DNA from: Siphlonurus alternatus
Taxonomy: Eukaryota; Arthropoda; Insecta; Ephemeroptera; Siphlonuridae
DNA: 64,000 nucleotides
Direction: 5' to 3'
Assembly (NCBI GenBank): GCA_949825025.1
Contig: OX463780.1
Location: forward strand, 33,460,979 to 33,524,978
The translations under genes were made by a program, and so were the position numbers. This document shows, one piece after another, positions 1 to 12,869 of this stretch; within the stretch, counting starts at the first letter, position 1, and each line of letters starts with the position of its first letter. The notes below the pieces were generated by a model. It did no database searches and was not told where the DNA came from. It worked only from the letters and a program-made list of their open reading frames with translations.

Positions 1-1736
1 CTTTGAAAATATTAAATTTCTCTCCCTAATTTCCTAATAATAATTTTTCATTATTGAAGGATTTCTACCATAAAAATACTTAATCTTTAAGCTTCCATGT
101 TCCCCTTCATCCCATAAATTTCCCGTAGGCCCGTAATAAGATTAACTAACTAATAACTAATCAATAAATAAGGGGGAAGGTTCTAGGAGTCCTGGAATGT
201 TTGATTTAATTTAATTTTTGTACTTCCCCCTACCTATTTTAAGCATTGATGTGATGTATCCTCCAGAAAAATGTCTAAATAAGTACTAATATAATATATA
301 ATATAATACTTTTTTTTTTTTTTTTTTAGCTATCATGCTTTCAACTCTATAAACCGAACAAAATAATATATAAAAGTACATGTTACCCTTATGATTTTTT
401 TTAAGTATAGCGAAGTACCAAAGGCTATATGCAAAGTAAAAATTAAATCTACTTGCAGTCAGAGCAACGTTAATGTAGACAAAATAATGTTACAATTAAG
501 TGAGGCATTTTTTTTTTTTTTTTTTAATTTAGCACCATAAGCCTTCCTGAAAAAAAATGAGCCACATGTAAAAAAGGGGTTATTTTTTATATGATAATAA
601 TGTGTAGTAAAACATATATATTCATGCAAAAATCCATCTCGTTTAATTTTGTTCGTTTTGTGAGCGAGTGCTATGATTGCTACTAGTTCGTTAGTTTGCT
701 TGTTGCGGCCATGGTCGCGTCACCACGTACATACGAGGGCTAAACGCAAGGGTCACTGATTACTGATTAACTACAAACTCTCCCGTCGATGTAGACCACA
801 TACAGTCTCATACAGAGCTATAATATATACGTTATGTTCGCATCAGGCACAATAGTAAAAAAAATATTATAAAAGTAGCGTAAATAATGTTTTGTGTTTA
901 TTAATTAGTAATAGAATAATGAACTTTATAATCTGAGAGTATTGTTAAAATATAATAATGTTAAAACTGTTTGTGGTATACTGCTTATTAGTAATTAATT
1001 CGAGGGTAATTACAAAATATAATTATTGAACAGAATTTATTATTAATTTAAGTATATAATAAAATTAAAATAATTAATTAAGCAATATAAATTCGTATAA
1101 TAAAATGAGGATTCTTAATTTTAGAAGGTAGTCAAATTATTATGATTTTTTCCAATGTATTTTTTGCAAACAAATATTAATTTTATGTGGGTCAATAAGC
1201 ATATTGCATATATTATACTCCTATATACTTGCATGCCACTATAATATATTTTATGATTTTTAATGTATGCAGTTGTATATATATCATTATTTTTGAAAAT
1301 TTACATTACACTATGGTAAATTATTTTATATTAAAGACTGTCTCGTCGCCTTAATCCGGCTTTTAATTTCATTCTTATTACCTGGAAAAATTAAAATAAA
1401 GAGTTAAATTTAATTTTATTATTGCTGCATGTGGACAAAATGGACATTTATTAATAATTGCTTCTCTTCCTTTTCTTGATCCGTCTTTGAGTATACTCTA
1501 AATTAAAGAGATGCACTCAATACTAGTAGGAGCAGTGGACATTGCAGAGAGCTCCAGATTTTAATCATAATTTTATAATTATATATTATATATAAATTTA
1601 TATAGTATATATCTGCGATGCTGGTATGGTTGGTATGGTTTCGTGTTTACGGTCTTTAAAATTTTGGCGCTTAATGATGTATGTATCTATCAGCTGGCAA
1701 ACAGCTGACAATCGCTGTTGAGATTCCCTTCATGCA

Positions 1737-1768
<32 letters not shown>

Positions 1769-1837
1769 AATGGTTCTCCGGGTTGTTGGTTTTTAAAGTT
1801 CTGTTGTTATGGTGCAGCAAGCTTCAAGTCTTCAAGA
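1..1837. other. AT-rich upstream flank of the zinc-finger gene
   Basis: No convincing exon is visible. Most of the stretch is AT-rich with poly(T) runs near 310-327 and 511-525. The segment 650-830 is clearly richer in GC and CpG and could be a regulatory island. A (TTG)n tract at about 1738-1769 lies just upstream of the first coding exon, probably in its 5' untranslated region. No clear TATA box sits at a suitable distance from the start codon. Confidence 0.5.
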
Positions 1838-4800
1838 ATGGCTGAAGTTCGAAGTGCTCTGGAGGAAATCACAGGACTCCTCGATGTTTTTCTTCAGGGG
1901 GTGAGAATAAAATAGAACCACAGACAAATAGACGCCCATAACCATACAGTACAGGATTTTTGTGCCCGTTTCTTCCCCGCACAGGGTGTGATATGCTAAG
2001 AGTATGCATACTCCTTTGAATTATTAGTGCCCATCAAGGATCTTGTGATCTTGGATCCTATTGTTCTACAACCCACTTCCTCCTCATGACCTTGCCTCAC
2101 TGGCGACTGCCCCCACCTATCCATCAAGGTCCCCTCTCCATAGTACATGTATGGGTGTCTTCCGTATTAGGTTCAGAACATATGAGAGATTACGGACTAA
2201 CTCTGAACAAAAACATTAACTTCAGAACATCAAATAACGGGGAACACTTTCATTGTGATCAGCTGACTCTACAATAGTTCTGATAGTTTGGAGGAAAAGT
2301 TCGCAACACCCGGAACCACTTTTTTGAATTCAGCTAACTCACTTCGGGTAACCTCGGAAATGGTTCTGAACATTCAGAACTTAATTTCGGAACGCCAAAT
2401 CGAAGGTTCTGAACGTTCAGAACTTAATACGGAGTACACCCTATGTATACAATATTCTTGGTGCCCATGCAGTGCCATGCAGTACAGAACTTACAGAAGG
2501 CAGCACTGGTTTTCCCTATCTCTTCATATTTCCCCTCCACCGATATACGTACCCCTCTCACAGCAGTTCAGCTGGATGTAAACACGGCTCATCTATATAA
2601 GCAGGCCTAAACATCATGCACAATCTTTATCTGTTTGTCTGTGATAGAACGCCTAGAAGCCAGAAATAACGTAATTTTTGTTAATTTCCACTGCCATTTA
2701 TTAGTTAAACATATAGAACAAAAAACAAAAGTAATCAATGTCAGAGAAGCACAAATTTAACAAATTACCTTGGGTGCACGTGCAACAATATAATATACCA
2801 TTGTATTACAATCAAAGACTTATTGCTGTCAGCTAGTACTTTAGAGTTGAAATAATTCACATAAAGAAGCAGGGATTAATCAGTACTGTACTGTTCATAG
2901 ATTTAAATAATTCATTTGTTTGTTCTCATATTGAACTAACAATTGTAAGCTTAAACTAAATGGCAACGTAAATTCGTGCTTGGTTATTACGGTATGCTTA
3001 TTGTATAATAATTATACTGTACTGTATATGTGTCTTACTGTTAACCCCTATTTCAGCTGCTGAGTTCCGGGCTGCTGTCCGGCTACAGCCTCAGTCTGGA
3101 GACGTGCCCCGAGCAGCTAGAGCCGTCTCTGCGCTCGCTGCCCCTTCTGGTGACTCTGCTGGAGACCCTGCAGGCGGGAATCAAGGTAAATTAACACTCA
3201 GGGCTGAATCAAGTGTCACTGGTTGGTCCATGCATGCCGACTTCTTGAAAATCTTGATGGTGCTTACTCTGTGTTATGACTCTTATGTGTTCATGCTTGA
3301 ATACTATTGGGCAGAAAACTTCATTCCAGTCGGAGCTCAAGCATCCAAGCACATACCTTGGTGGCACTTATGGGTTGGTCTATACGTTCTATAAGATGTG
3401 AGACTCTTACAATTCTTGAACATAAAATAGATTTCTTCCATTTTATTTGAATAGACCAGCCTAGAACTTCAATCATAATAATTAAAGGATGTGTTTATTG
3501 TACAGTTAAAATTTATCTTTACTAGCATGAAAAAACATTTTCAATCAGTAATACAGTAATTAATAAGAATCAGTAATTGTGAGAAGGAACAACGAAAATC
3601 TCAGTAACTTTTCTGATGAAAATTGTTGCATAAGTTTGCATTCTGAGATCATGACTCAATATTTTATGCTTTTATTTTTACATTAATGTCCCTCTGAAAT
3701 TGAAGCCTTTAGATAACATAATCCTCGTGCTGTAATATTGTATATGTATTATAGGAATATAATATTCCAAAATTTGCCTTTAATGCAGAAACCAAATGCT
3801 GACTTTAATGTACTTGCAGAGTGTGTTGCTGCAACACCAGCATGACTCGTGGTCACCGCCAGCCAAGGAGAGGAGTACACAGGAGCAGCCAGACAAGGAG
3901 GGGGAGGCTCTCCTTGAAGCAGCACAGCCAGACAGGTAATGATGATGTCCTGCAGGAACCATTATGTACTGTAGGTTAGATCTTTACCATATCGTCCCTT
4001 GTCCGCAATAATGAGCTATCTGTTCCACGATCTTGTTGCAATAATGAGCTGTCTGCTCTTTCAGATGAGCGCAATGTTGAGCCTTATTTTATAACGATTT
4101 ATAGCTCAATATTGAGCTATAAATCGTTATAAAATAAGGCTCAACATTGCGCTCATCTGAAAGAGCAGACAGCTCATTATTGCAACAAGATCGTGGAGCA
4201 GATACTGTAGCTCAATATTGCGGACGAGGGACGATATTGTACTGAATGGAATGCTTTTTACTTACAATCTCAGTGTGTTTTTTACCTGTACAATACTCAA
4301 CTGTATGAAATCTTCAAATAATGTAGACGTGGGTTAACACTAAAATATTTTTAATTATACTTTACGTACTGTAGTTCCTAGTTCTGTACTCTTTTCCACA
4401 AAGCCTTTTCTAATATATAACCTAATAATACAGTATATAGATACCGTATACAACTTTAATTAATTCCTGTATATTAACCACCAGCATAATTATGAAGGAT
4501 ACAGTCATAGTATTTTATTAATTAATACTGTACATAATTTTTTTATTTTATTTATTTGAACCTTTTTTATTGTACGCACGAGATAACATAATTTAATATG
4601 TTCATGTCAGATTTATAAAAATACACAACAACCACAAAAACAATTCTCTCCCTATAACTAAAAGAAAAAAAAAAAAAAGAATTAACACTTAACCATGATA
4701 TCATTGTTATTAAAAATGAGGTAGCAAATTATAAAGATAAAGGTAATTATAAAGGTAATTTATTGCTGTCATATGTCTTAACAGAGTAAAACTCTTTTTT

Positions 4801-7800
4801 ATTATCAGAACATTTTTCAGCTTTTTACGGAACAATTTACATACAATCATTTATATTTTTTAGACATTTCGGCAGGAATTCATATATTTTTGCAGTTTGG
4901 TACATGACACAAGATTTGTATAAATTTGAATTCAACTTTTCTGTCATTACAAAATTAAAATAACAAGGTACAAAATTATGCTACTTAGATTTTGTAGAGT
5001 CTAGACGGTACAGTACCTTTTTTAAATTAAAATATTTGTTGACGAAAGTTAAAAATAAAATAAAAAAATCAGTGTAACATATTTTGTAAACTATGCATTT
5101 ATCATGAGCTATTTTAGTCTAGATTGTTAATTGTATGCCCAACTTGACTTCCAGTACAGTACATATATGATTATGGTATATGGCTGATATATGGTGGCAG
5201 GAGTGGCTTCGGCCGCTCGCTGCGAAGCCCCGGTGAGTAGGAGAGTCGCGACGGTGAGCGCTGAAGGGTCTGAGCGTGAGCCTGCCTGGAGCCGCCGTTG
5301 GTGCAGATCTTGGTGGTAAAAATACCAAAATACTGATAAATTAAAAAAAAAAGGCTGTAGATATGAATTTGTCTATCTCAAAATTCACAATGCTTTATTT
5401 ATTGCATAAATTATCATGGTAGACCGTCTACTATTGGAGACACCCAGTAATGTAAATGTCATTCTTCAGGTGTGTGCCGAGTGAAGAAGTCAGCTGTGAC
5501 AGCCGGCACCCACCTGGTTCAACGAGCTTGCTGGAAACTCCAGCTGACCCATCAGATGGCCGTGAACTACATGAGAAAGGACACATCTCTGAGGCCGACA
5601 CTCCCTTGCAGAACTCTGAAAGCAATGAATGTACTGACGCCAAACTTAGTGAAAATCAAAACAGTACTATGGGTATTGTGGCAGAACCTGATTTGTATTT
5701 ATGTAAACCAGTTGATATTACACTATTACAAAGTAATAATTTTGAAGAAGTTGAGACTTCTGCTCACATCAGTAGTACAAATCATAGCAATGAAAGCTTC
5801 CAAAAGGAGGAAAATCCACTGTTTCTAGAACCAGAATTGTGGTCTACTAAACCTGTGATTGAAAGTGAACATTCTAGTGAAACGTGCTTAGTTGAAATGA
5901 GTACTGTAACCCTTCATACACATACAGAACATGAAGATAATTGGGAAAGTAGTCAAAGTTTAGAACCACATTTTGTTGTACAAGATAGAGAGACTATACT
6001 TCATGAGAGAAGTATTTCTGATAACCTTAAAGTTGAGTTTCTGGAGGTGGCTGATAACCAGCAGCGACAAGTGTCAGTGATTATGGCAGCAGAGGGACTC
6101 AAGAAGAAGGCAAGACGGCGGAGAATCGAGTGGTTTGAGTGCTCAGAGTGTCACAGAGAGTTCAAGTCTAGCACCAGCCTCGAGGCCCATCGAGCGAGGA
6201 TGCACGCAGCCCCTCATTTGTGTGACCTCTGCGGAATGGTAAGCCTCAAGACGTGTGTTCCCGTAATCTGAGTTAATATTGATACCAAGAAACCTGCCAA
6301 AAAACAAGTGCCAAAACTTATTTTGCTTATTTTGCATCAAGACCTTTATAAAAGGTCTTGTAATAAAAAATAAAAATATGGTTAAATGTTCTCTAATACA
6401 GCTACAGCAAAAATTGCACACTACCCCTTTCAGTATGGTACATGAATTATTGTATGAAATGAGTGTTTTCAGAAAAAAATGACACAGAGTAATGTTTTTC
6501 AATAAATATTTTCTCTATCACTTATTTTATATTTAGGATTGTCATCTAAATTTTAAATATTATTTACTGCATAAAAAAATAATAATCACTTATGTATCTC
6601 TGATATTGAGTTGAATGCACGGAATCTTGCCATGCTGAAGTACTAATTATTATTCCTTGTGTTTGACAATTAATGTCAAATTTACCCTCTTGTTATGCTT
6701 GCAAAGCGTACCGACAGATGTCTCTGTGCTCAGGTTTTCGGCTCAACGTCTGCACTGCAGGAACACTGCCGGGCCGAGCATGGAGGCATCGGTTGCTTCC
6801 AGTGTGCCACCTGCAAGAAAAGGTTCATGCTGCGCATCTGCTACCGAAGGCATCTCGAGACCCATGAGCCCTCCGTAGCTCTGGCCGTGTGTGAGGTAAG
6901 TTCTTGTGTCTGTGGCTATCTGACCGTAGGTGCCAATCTACATGTATGCAAGATGATGTTTTGACTCTAATATACACTTCTTATAAAGTGAATAAAACCA
7001 GTACATACTTCCTCTATGATGGTACAAGAACGTGGTCCATGCGTATCAATTTTCATGCAATTATGCTGTCATCTTGAATACTAAATAAATTCTTTAAATT
7101 TTCAAATAAAGGAAAATAAACCATTTAGGTTGTGATAATCTTATTAAAAGAAAAGGATAGGAATAACCAGCAAGGCCTTACCGATCGAAAGAGTCACAGC
7201 AGGTGGAAATTCTTGTGGTCACAGAGGTTCACTCGAAAGTTTTTACATTTTTGAAACGTTTCGCATCGTGGAGATGCTTCTTCAGTCACAGGATTCTACT
7301 TCTTCTTGTGACTGAAGAAGCATCTCCACGATGCGAAACGTTTCAAAAATGTAAAAACTTTCGAGTGAACCTCTGTGACCACAAGAATTTCCACCTGCTG
7401 TGACTCTTTCGATCGGTAAGGCCTTGCTGGTTATTCCTATCCTTTTCTTTTAATAAGAAATTCTTTAAATTGTTGGGTTTTACTATGTATGAGATTGGTC
7501 TTAAGGCTTAACCTGAGATATTCGGACGAAAAAAGTCGTATCGACAGATGTTCTTGAAATTAATTTGGTAGACTTACAACAATTGTCCAAATACTACTGA
7601 TTTTTTTTAGATTTTTTTAACCGTTGGTTTAATTATAATTAATTTATTCAAATGTGTATTTTGTATCCTCTCAATGTTAAATTTTTCAATCAACATTGCA
7701 CAAAAACGGCTCGAGAATTTTTTTAGAATTTTACATGGATTAAAAGCTAATTTTTTGGACTATTTTTCTGAATTGTTTTCATATATTTCGAACCGTGGCG

Positions 7801-8584
7801 ATGATCGTTTCTGGTATGTCCTAAGAAACTTGGCAACGCTCTCAAGGACTGTACTTACCACCCCCTCCTAATCTTTTATTCGCATTACTATTGCAACAGT
7901 GTTGTCAGATTTGCAGGTGTAGCCACGCCTCTTGACCTTGACAGACAAATTCTCAGGTTATACCTTAAATGAATTAATACATATGTATATTTTATTGATT
8001 TTAAATGTTTGATTGTGGAAGGGTTAATGTTAAAATATATGCGGTATTAAGTATAATATTCCATAGATTGATTAAGTTTTATTTTTGAATAGCATTATCA
8101 AAAAGGGTTTGGAAATAAAGTCATGAAAAATTCTCATTCACAAAGTTTTAATTGTTACCTATGTAATCAAATTAATGTACCAACTGAATGATTAAAATTA
8201 TAAACTATGCCTGAAATTTCATGATGTTTATTTATTTGATATGAAAAATAATTGTCTATACGATTTTTATTTTAATGAAAGAAATGGACAGAAAAGACCC
8301 ATAAAAACACAAATTATCAAAAGATGATAAATGCTACCGGTACTGTATATGGGGCTATATTCAGAAAATGGCCCCTCTGAATACAGTATACCATTTATCA
8401 CCTTTCAATAATTTGTGTTTTTATGTATTTTCTGTCCTTTTCTTTCATTAAAATTATTTCATTATATTGTAAATCAAAAATAACTTATTTTTCAATTAGA
8501 TTTATGATTTTTTTTATATATCTCAAACTTTGAACCTAACGTAAGCAAGTGGGAATAAAACTTTAATGTCGCTACATTGTAGTA

Positions 8585-8624
<40 letters not shown>

Positions 8625-9215
8625 TATATGTACACTGCAAGTTGTCTAATTCACAGAACACTGCTGAATCTTCCAATTTAACAATCTGGCTATTATTACT
8701 ACTATTATTTTATAACTATGTAGTCAGATACAATGGATCTTGACAACTCTCTAATTCAGATTATATTTCCTCAGATCTGCGGCAAATCGTACCGTCGGCC
8801 AGACTACCTCCAGCGCCACTACAAGACACACACCGGAGATCGTCCTCACGAGTGCCCGATTTGTGGCAAGGCCTTCATCTGCTCCTCTCACCTCAAGAAC
8901 CATATCGCGGTTAGTACCGCAAACAGCTTTCTGGGGAAAGTAATGCTGAAGTTCATACCTGCTGCATTTTGTGTTAAATTATGATCCATTGTTAATAACC
9001 TTCATTGTTTCCAGATCCACAGTGAGCAGCGGGGCCACAGCTGTGAGATCTGTGGTCGAGGGTTCTCGCGCTCAGACAAACTCAAGGAACACGTACTGCG
9101 TCATCTCAACGTAAAGCGACACTCCTGCGGCAACTGTGGCAAGGAGTATGCTGAGCGCAGGGACCTCAGAAAACATGTGAACCGATGCATGGTACCGCCA
9201 GAACCAGACTCATAA
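1838..9215 (+). CDS. C2H2 zinc-finger protein, seven fingers, seven coding exons (524 aa)
   Basis: My splice model uses exons 1838-1900, 3057-3185, 3820-3935, 5470-6238, 6734-6895, 8775-8909 and 9015-9215, all with AG acceptors and GT donors and a reading frame that stays open throughout. The ATG at 1838 starts MAEVRSALEEITGLL. An in-frame ATG at 1718 would add a low-complexity valine run and is less likely. Residues 1-75 are leucine-rich and probably helical. Residues 103-320 are acidic and look disordered. C2H2 fingers start near residues 327, 354, 383, 412, 440, 468 and 496. The last is C2HC, ending HVNRC. A near-canonical TGDRP linker joins fingers 4 and 5. The likely role is a nuclear DNA-binding regulator; its target is unknown. 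I do not recognise an orthologue. Introns interrupt fingers 2, 4 and 5. Minor start and splice alternatives are possible, but the finger exons are secure. Confidence 0.9.
2153..2441. mobile_element. MITE-like element in intron 1 of the zinc-finger gene
   Basis: The ends are imperfect inverted repeats. The left end starts GGGTGT, then CCGTATTAGGTTCAGAAC. The right end reads GTTCTGAAC, then TTAATACGG, and finishes ACACCC. Both flanks carry TAT, a possible 3-bp target duplication. Inside, GTTCAGAAC-like palindromic words recur. Nothing in it codes for a transposase, so it would be non-autonomous. The superfamily is not assigned. Confidence 0.6.
3988..4238. repeat. Near-perfect 250-bp palindrome in intron 3
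   Basis: Two arms of about 125 bp meet at about 4113/4114 with almost no loop. The inner 85 bp of each arm are essentially identical and the outer parts carry a few changes, for example ATCGTCCCTTGTCC against its partner ATCGTCCCTCGTCC. It could extrude as a cruciform or form a long RNA hairpin in the pre-mRNA. It is probably a foldback transposon, although no target duplication is obvious. Confidence 0.75.
7136..7457. mobile_element. Inverted Penelope-like remnant with hammerhead-like cores, in intron 5
   Basis: Two arms of about 155 bp are inverted around a short spacer near 7290-7305. Each arm contains CTGAAGA, a GCATC-TCCAC-GATGC hairpin and then GAAAC: at 7312-7339 on the plus strand and 7258-7285 on the minus strand. 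That arrangement matches the conserved core of hammerhead ribozymes found at the ends of Penelope-like retroelements. Inverted terminal copies are also typical of those elements. Stem III and a cleavage site are not convincing, so activity is doubtful. Confidence 0.5.
8265..8457. repeat. Imperfect 190-bp foldback in intron 5
   Basis: The arms are about 85 bp with scattered mismatches. The outer ends share TTTTAATGAAAGAAA-GGACAGAAAA, and ATAAAAACACAAATTAT lies further in. A poly(T) run at about 8588-8620 lies between it and exon 6. It has the look of a MITE, but no family can be named. Confidence 0.6.
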
Positions 9216-9648
9216 GACTTCTCTTGGCACTGCTGATTTGAATATACCAAATATTTAGTCAGTTAGGGAGGTCTTCCATTTAATTCTTATGTATTTTGGA
9301 AGTATTAGTCCAGTATTTTTTTTTTTTTATATTTGTTTTAAATTCTACCAGAGTAATAGCAGTCAAATACATTGCAGGTTTAAACCACGAAGGTTGTCAT
9401 ATATGTAGTAATATTTATGGATAAATGTACAAAAATATACTTAATTTACTATTATCTTACAACATCAATTCAATGCATATCAGGCATACTTTTCTGTTGT
9501 TTATGTTATATACCTCAACCACATATTTATCTAAGCCAAAGCAATTTTAAATTCTAGCTAAAATATCTTGTTAAAACTTAACTATGTAATAAATTATTAT
9601 TTAAATAATTATTTTTTTGTTGCTTTATAGTGCTGTTTTATCTGTTTA

Positions 9649-9758
9649 AATAAACATATTGTTATGAACATTAAAACATATATTTGTAATTTTCTAATGA
9701 AATGTGAACTTAAATTATCATATCAAAATTAAAGTACAGTTTGTAAACAATGAATAAA
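9649..9758 (+). terminator. Candidate polyadenylation signals of the zinc-finger gene
   Basis: AATAAA occurs at 9649-9654 and again at 9753-9758, the latter followed by a T-rich stretch. They are 434 and 538 bases beyond the stop codon, which implies a 3' untranslated region of about 450-560 bases. Which one is used cannot be told from sequence. Confidence 0.45.
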
Positions 9759-10051
9759 AAGAATAAAAACATTTATTTTTGTTTTCTACAAATATATTTA
9801 TTTATCCTCATATTTGTTTGATTCTGTCCCAAAATGTTAAAAAAAAATAATAACAATAATAAAATAAAAAAAGTTCTAAGTAAATAACTTTTTCGTGCAA
9901 AGGATATTCATATTGAATTTTATTTCACTTTTCGGACTTTTACCTTTGCCGGTGTTTGATGTAATCCTTCTGTGTGTAGTATGTTGCGATGGTCACTTAG
10001 TGTTCGTGCACGTCACTAACACTTGCATGTACTAACTACACATATCGCTAT

Positions 10052-10081
10052 GTTTCGAGAGTCAACCGCTCTCTTCCTCAG
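10052..10081 (-). other. Hammerhead-ribozyme-like core
   Basis: On the minus strand, CTGAGGA is followed by a GAGAG-loop-CTCTC stem and GAAAC. A 4-bp stem (CATA, GCGA loop, TATG) follows, as expected for stem III. The base at the expected cleavage position is G, which hammerheads do not tolerate, and stem I pairing is poor. It is therefore probably a decayed copy left by a Penelope-like element. Confidence 0.4.
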
Positions 10082-10321
10082 GTGATCTGAGACTAAGTAC
10101 GTGTACTTGAGAATACCTTAATTAAAATACCTGATGTAATACCAAGCTCTATTTTTTTTTTTAGGTTTTCACTAGAATTTTTACTTTATTTCACTAATTT
10201 TTTCACAAATTACACTAAATAAATCTTCAATTAAATTTTAATATTAGCTGCAGTTAATATTATTTTATGCATACTATATTATAATATACCAAGTATTAAA
10301 TCTTTATTAATCAAAAGTCTC

Positions 10322-10580
10322 GTGATAAATTTCCAATTTTTTTTGAAAAACGAAAGAAGTATATAGAACTCGATCTCTCCTTATAATAATTTCAATTCCT
10401 TAATTTTTTTCTAGAGCATTGTAGTATACTGCTAAATTTACTGCATTAAATGGTGATAAATTTCCAATATTTTTTTAAAAACGAAAGAATTAAGTATAGA
10501 ACTCGATCTCTCCTTAATTTCAATTCCTTAATTTTTTTTCTATATAGAGCATTGCAGTATACTGCTAAATTTACTGCATT
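10322..10580. repeat. Tandem duplication, two 131-bp units
   Basis: Unit 1 is 10322-10452 and unit 2 is 10453-10580. Both begin GTGATAAATTTCCAAT and end ACTGCTAAATTTACTGCATT, with only small indels in A/T runs between them. This is a simple direct duplication with no coding content. Confidence 0.85.
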
Positions 10581-11460
10581 TTAAAGCATATTCATGACGT
10601 ATCAAAATATTTGTTTGATACAAATTAATTAAACCACACTGCTTTCATTAAATTTAGCAAGAATATAAATATATATAATGACGCGCGCGCAAAACACGGT
10701 ATTCACCCATGAATTTAATTTATATAATCCTAAAAACAGAGACATCGTGAGACACGTGTACATATATATAATATAGGTATGATCCCGGTATATGCATATA
10801 TAATACACACTGTGCATTCAACTGTGGTGATTCAACCGTGCATGCATCATGCTCAAAAAAGAGCTTATAATTCTCCAGAAATGAAAATCGGTTAAATCGC
10901 TGTTGATAATGATCTAGATATCTCGCCGTGCTCTCCGCAAACCAAAAATAATAAAATTCCTGTACTTACCGGGATGTCCATGGACTGCACACGAGGCGGA
11001 CTTATAATTTTAACCTTATATAAGCTTATTCTTAATATTGCACTCTGAACACAAGCTTGCTGGTCACTTATTTAGTTCGGAGATAGAAGAACAATTTATA
11101 AAAACGTACAGCATGCATGCAGGCCGGGGCACACGTATATTATATATATTATATATGCATACCGCCGACCGGTACGCACCTATTTTTGTCAAAAAAATTA
11201 ATTAAGCCGGCTGTTGACCGGGGGTTGCATGCGCACATTAAAAACACATTTTCTTGCAAAATAAATAATATAAGCCCTAACTTTAACTCTTAAAATTGGT
11301 TATTTGAATATTACATAGCAATTTGCTTTTATTTTGTCCATTTATCAAGCATAAATGTCCTACAAAATCACTAAAATTCACAGAACAAAATAAACACATG
11401 TCCTTTTGGCGCGTTCGAGCAATTAATTTTCAATCCAGTTTCAATCTGCTGGCTAGAGGT

Positions 11461-11476
11461 GGCTAGGTGGCAGCAC
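11461..11476 (+). promoter_or_regulatory. CTCF-like motif
   Basis: The word AGGTGGCAGCA at 11465-11475 matches the core of the CTCF consensus. It lies between the zinc-finger gene and the first lysozyme block. Single motif matches are weak evidence. Confidence 0.25.
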
Positions 11477-12869
11477 TTTCTGGCTATCAGGATGCGTTTC
11501 GATGCGTTTTTAAAACCCAAAAAGGCGCACCAATTTTTAAAATAGTGTTCTTGACGACTTCCAGTCATGTCTGCAGCCAGAGACTTTACAGAGACCTCCG
11601 TGTCTTATGGCCAGAAATTTGAACAGCTTGTCCGAGCTTCACTGTAACTGAGAGTGGCGGCGCCACTGAATCGCAGCGGCACGGCCCGGTTCTCGCTGGC
11701 TGGCTGGCTGTGCGAATTATACCTTCGATAGCTCGAGATATTCGAGAATTGTGTATATAGGTAAATTGTTCACTGGAGAAATATATAAGGATTTTGGATT
11801 CCAAATAAATACAATGTAAATTAATAAATTTATTAGGAGTTTGAGAAAGGACTTTTCAAGCAAACTGAGAATGTTTAATTTCTTTCTCCATATTACTTTA
11901 CTAAAGTTCAAGTTTTTTATATTATAAATTGCTTATTTTGTATACTTTTTTCAAGGTAAATGCAAAGTATTTTACTGAGAATTTTTTATTTACTGATATG
12001 AAGTATTTGATTGTAAGTTAACAGTTAATTTTAATTATTATTAAATTAATTTTTGAACTTCATTTCATGCAAGACCCAAGTAGCACAATTTCCTTGCTGC
12101 TATAAATGTTTTTATTCATCTTTCAATTGAAAATTAATTAGTGATGATGATTATAAATGCGTCAAATTAAATACGCCAGCAGCTATATATAGTTAAAAAA
12201 TAAACCTAACCAGGAAAATAAATAAATAAATGTTGTTTTATTCAGAATCATATTTTTTATAAATTACTAAATTGTGATGCATGCAGAGCCTGCAGGATCA
12301 CCTTTTTTGTTTTAGTTTTGGGAAGTCTGAGGTCAAGTACTCGCAGCTAGCTATCGGGTATATGCTATTGTTAATTTGTTAAATAAAGTTCCTCTTTTTT
12401 GAGGTAAATTGTAATTAGATTATAGATCAGTATTAAAAAACAAATGTATAAAATACGATTCATAAATCTCAATCACACGGATAATTTTTTTTCTCTTATA
12501 TAATTATTTCATATAGCACTTGATTTTAAATGCATGATATGCTTTCATAAACTATATAAGACCAGAGCCCTAAAAAAAGCTCTGATTATAATATGATTTA
12601 AGACGGAATTTTAATTTAGAAACGTTATAATTTAAAAGATCGCGGAAATAATTGACACCTGGGCTAGACTACTGCAGTACATAATATTGTCTTCTTCATG
12701 CCACAAATAAAGCTGATGCATGCACTTTCATTCCCTCTAATTCCTTGATCAATTTATGTAAGAGATATTGCTCTTTAATTCCATTGATTTTTGTTGTCAT
12801 TTTCTTTTTATTTCCCTCTTTTTTTTCTCCGTCTTATCTTTTCTCCCTTTTACCCTTTTTTTCTTTCTG

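Noticed and set aside
1718..1837. Upstream in-frame ATG as start of the zinc-finger protein
   Set aside because: It would encode a valine run from a (TTG)n-type repeat. The ATG at 1838 gives a clean start.
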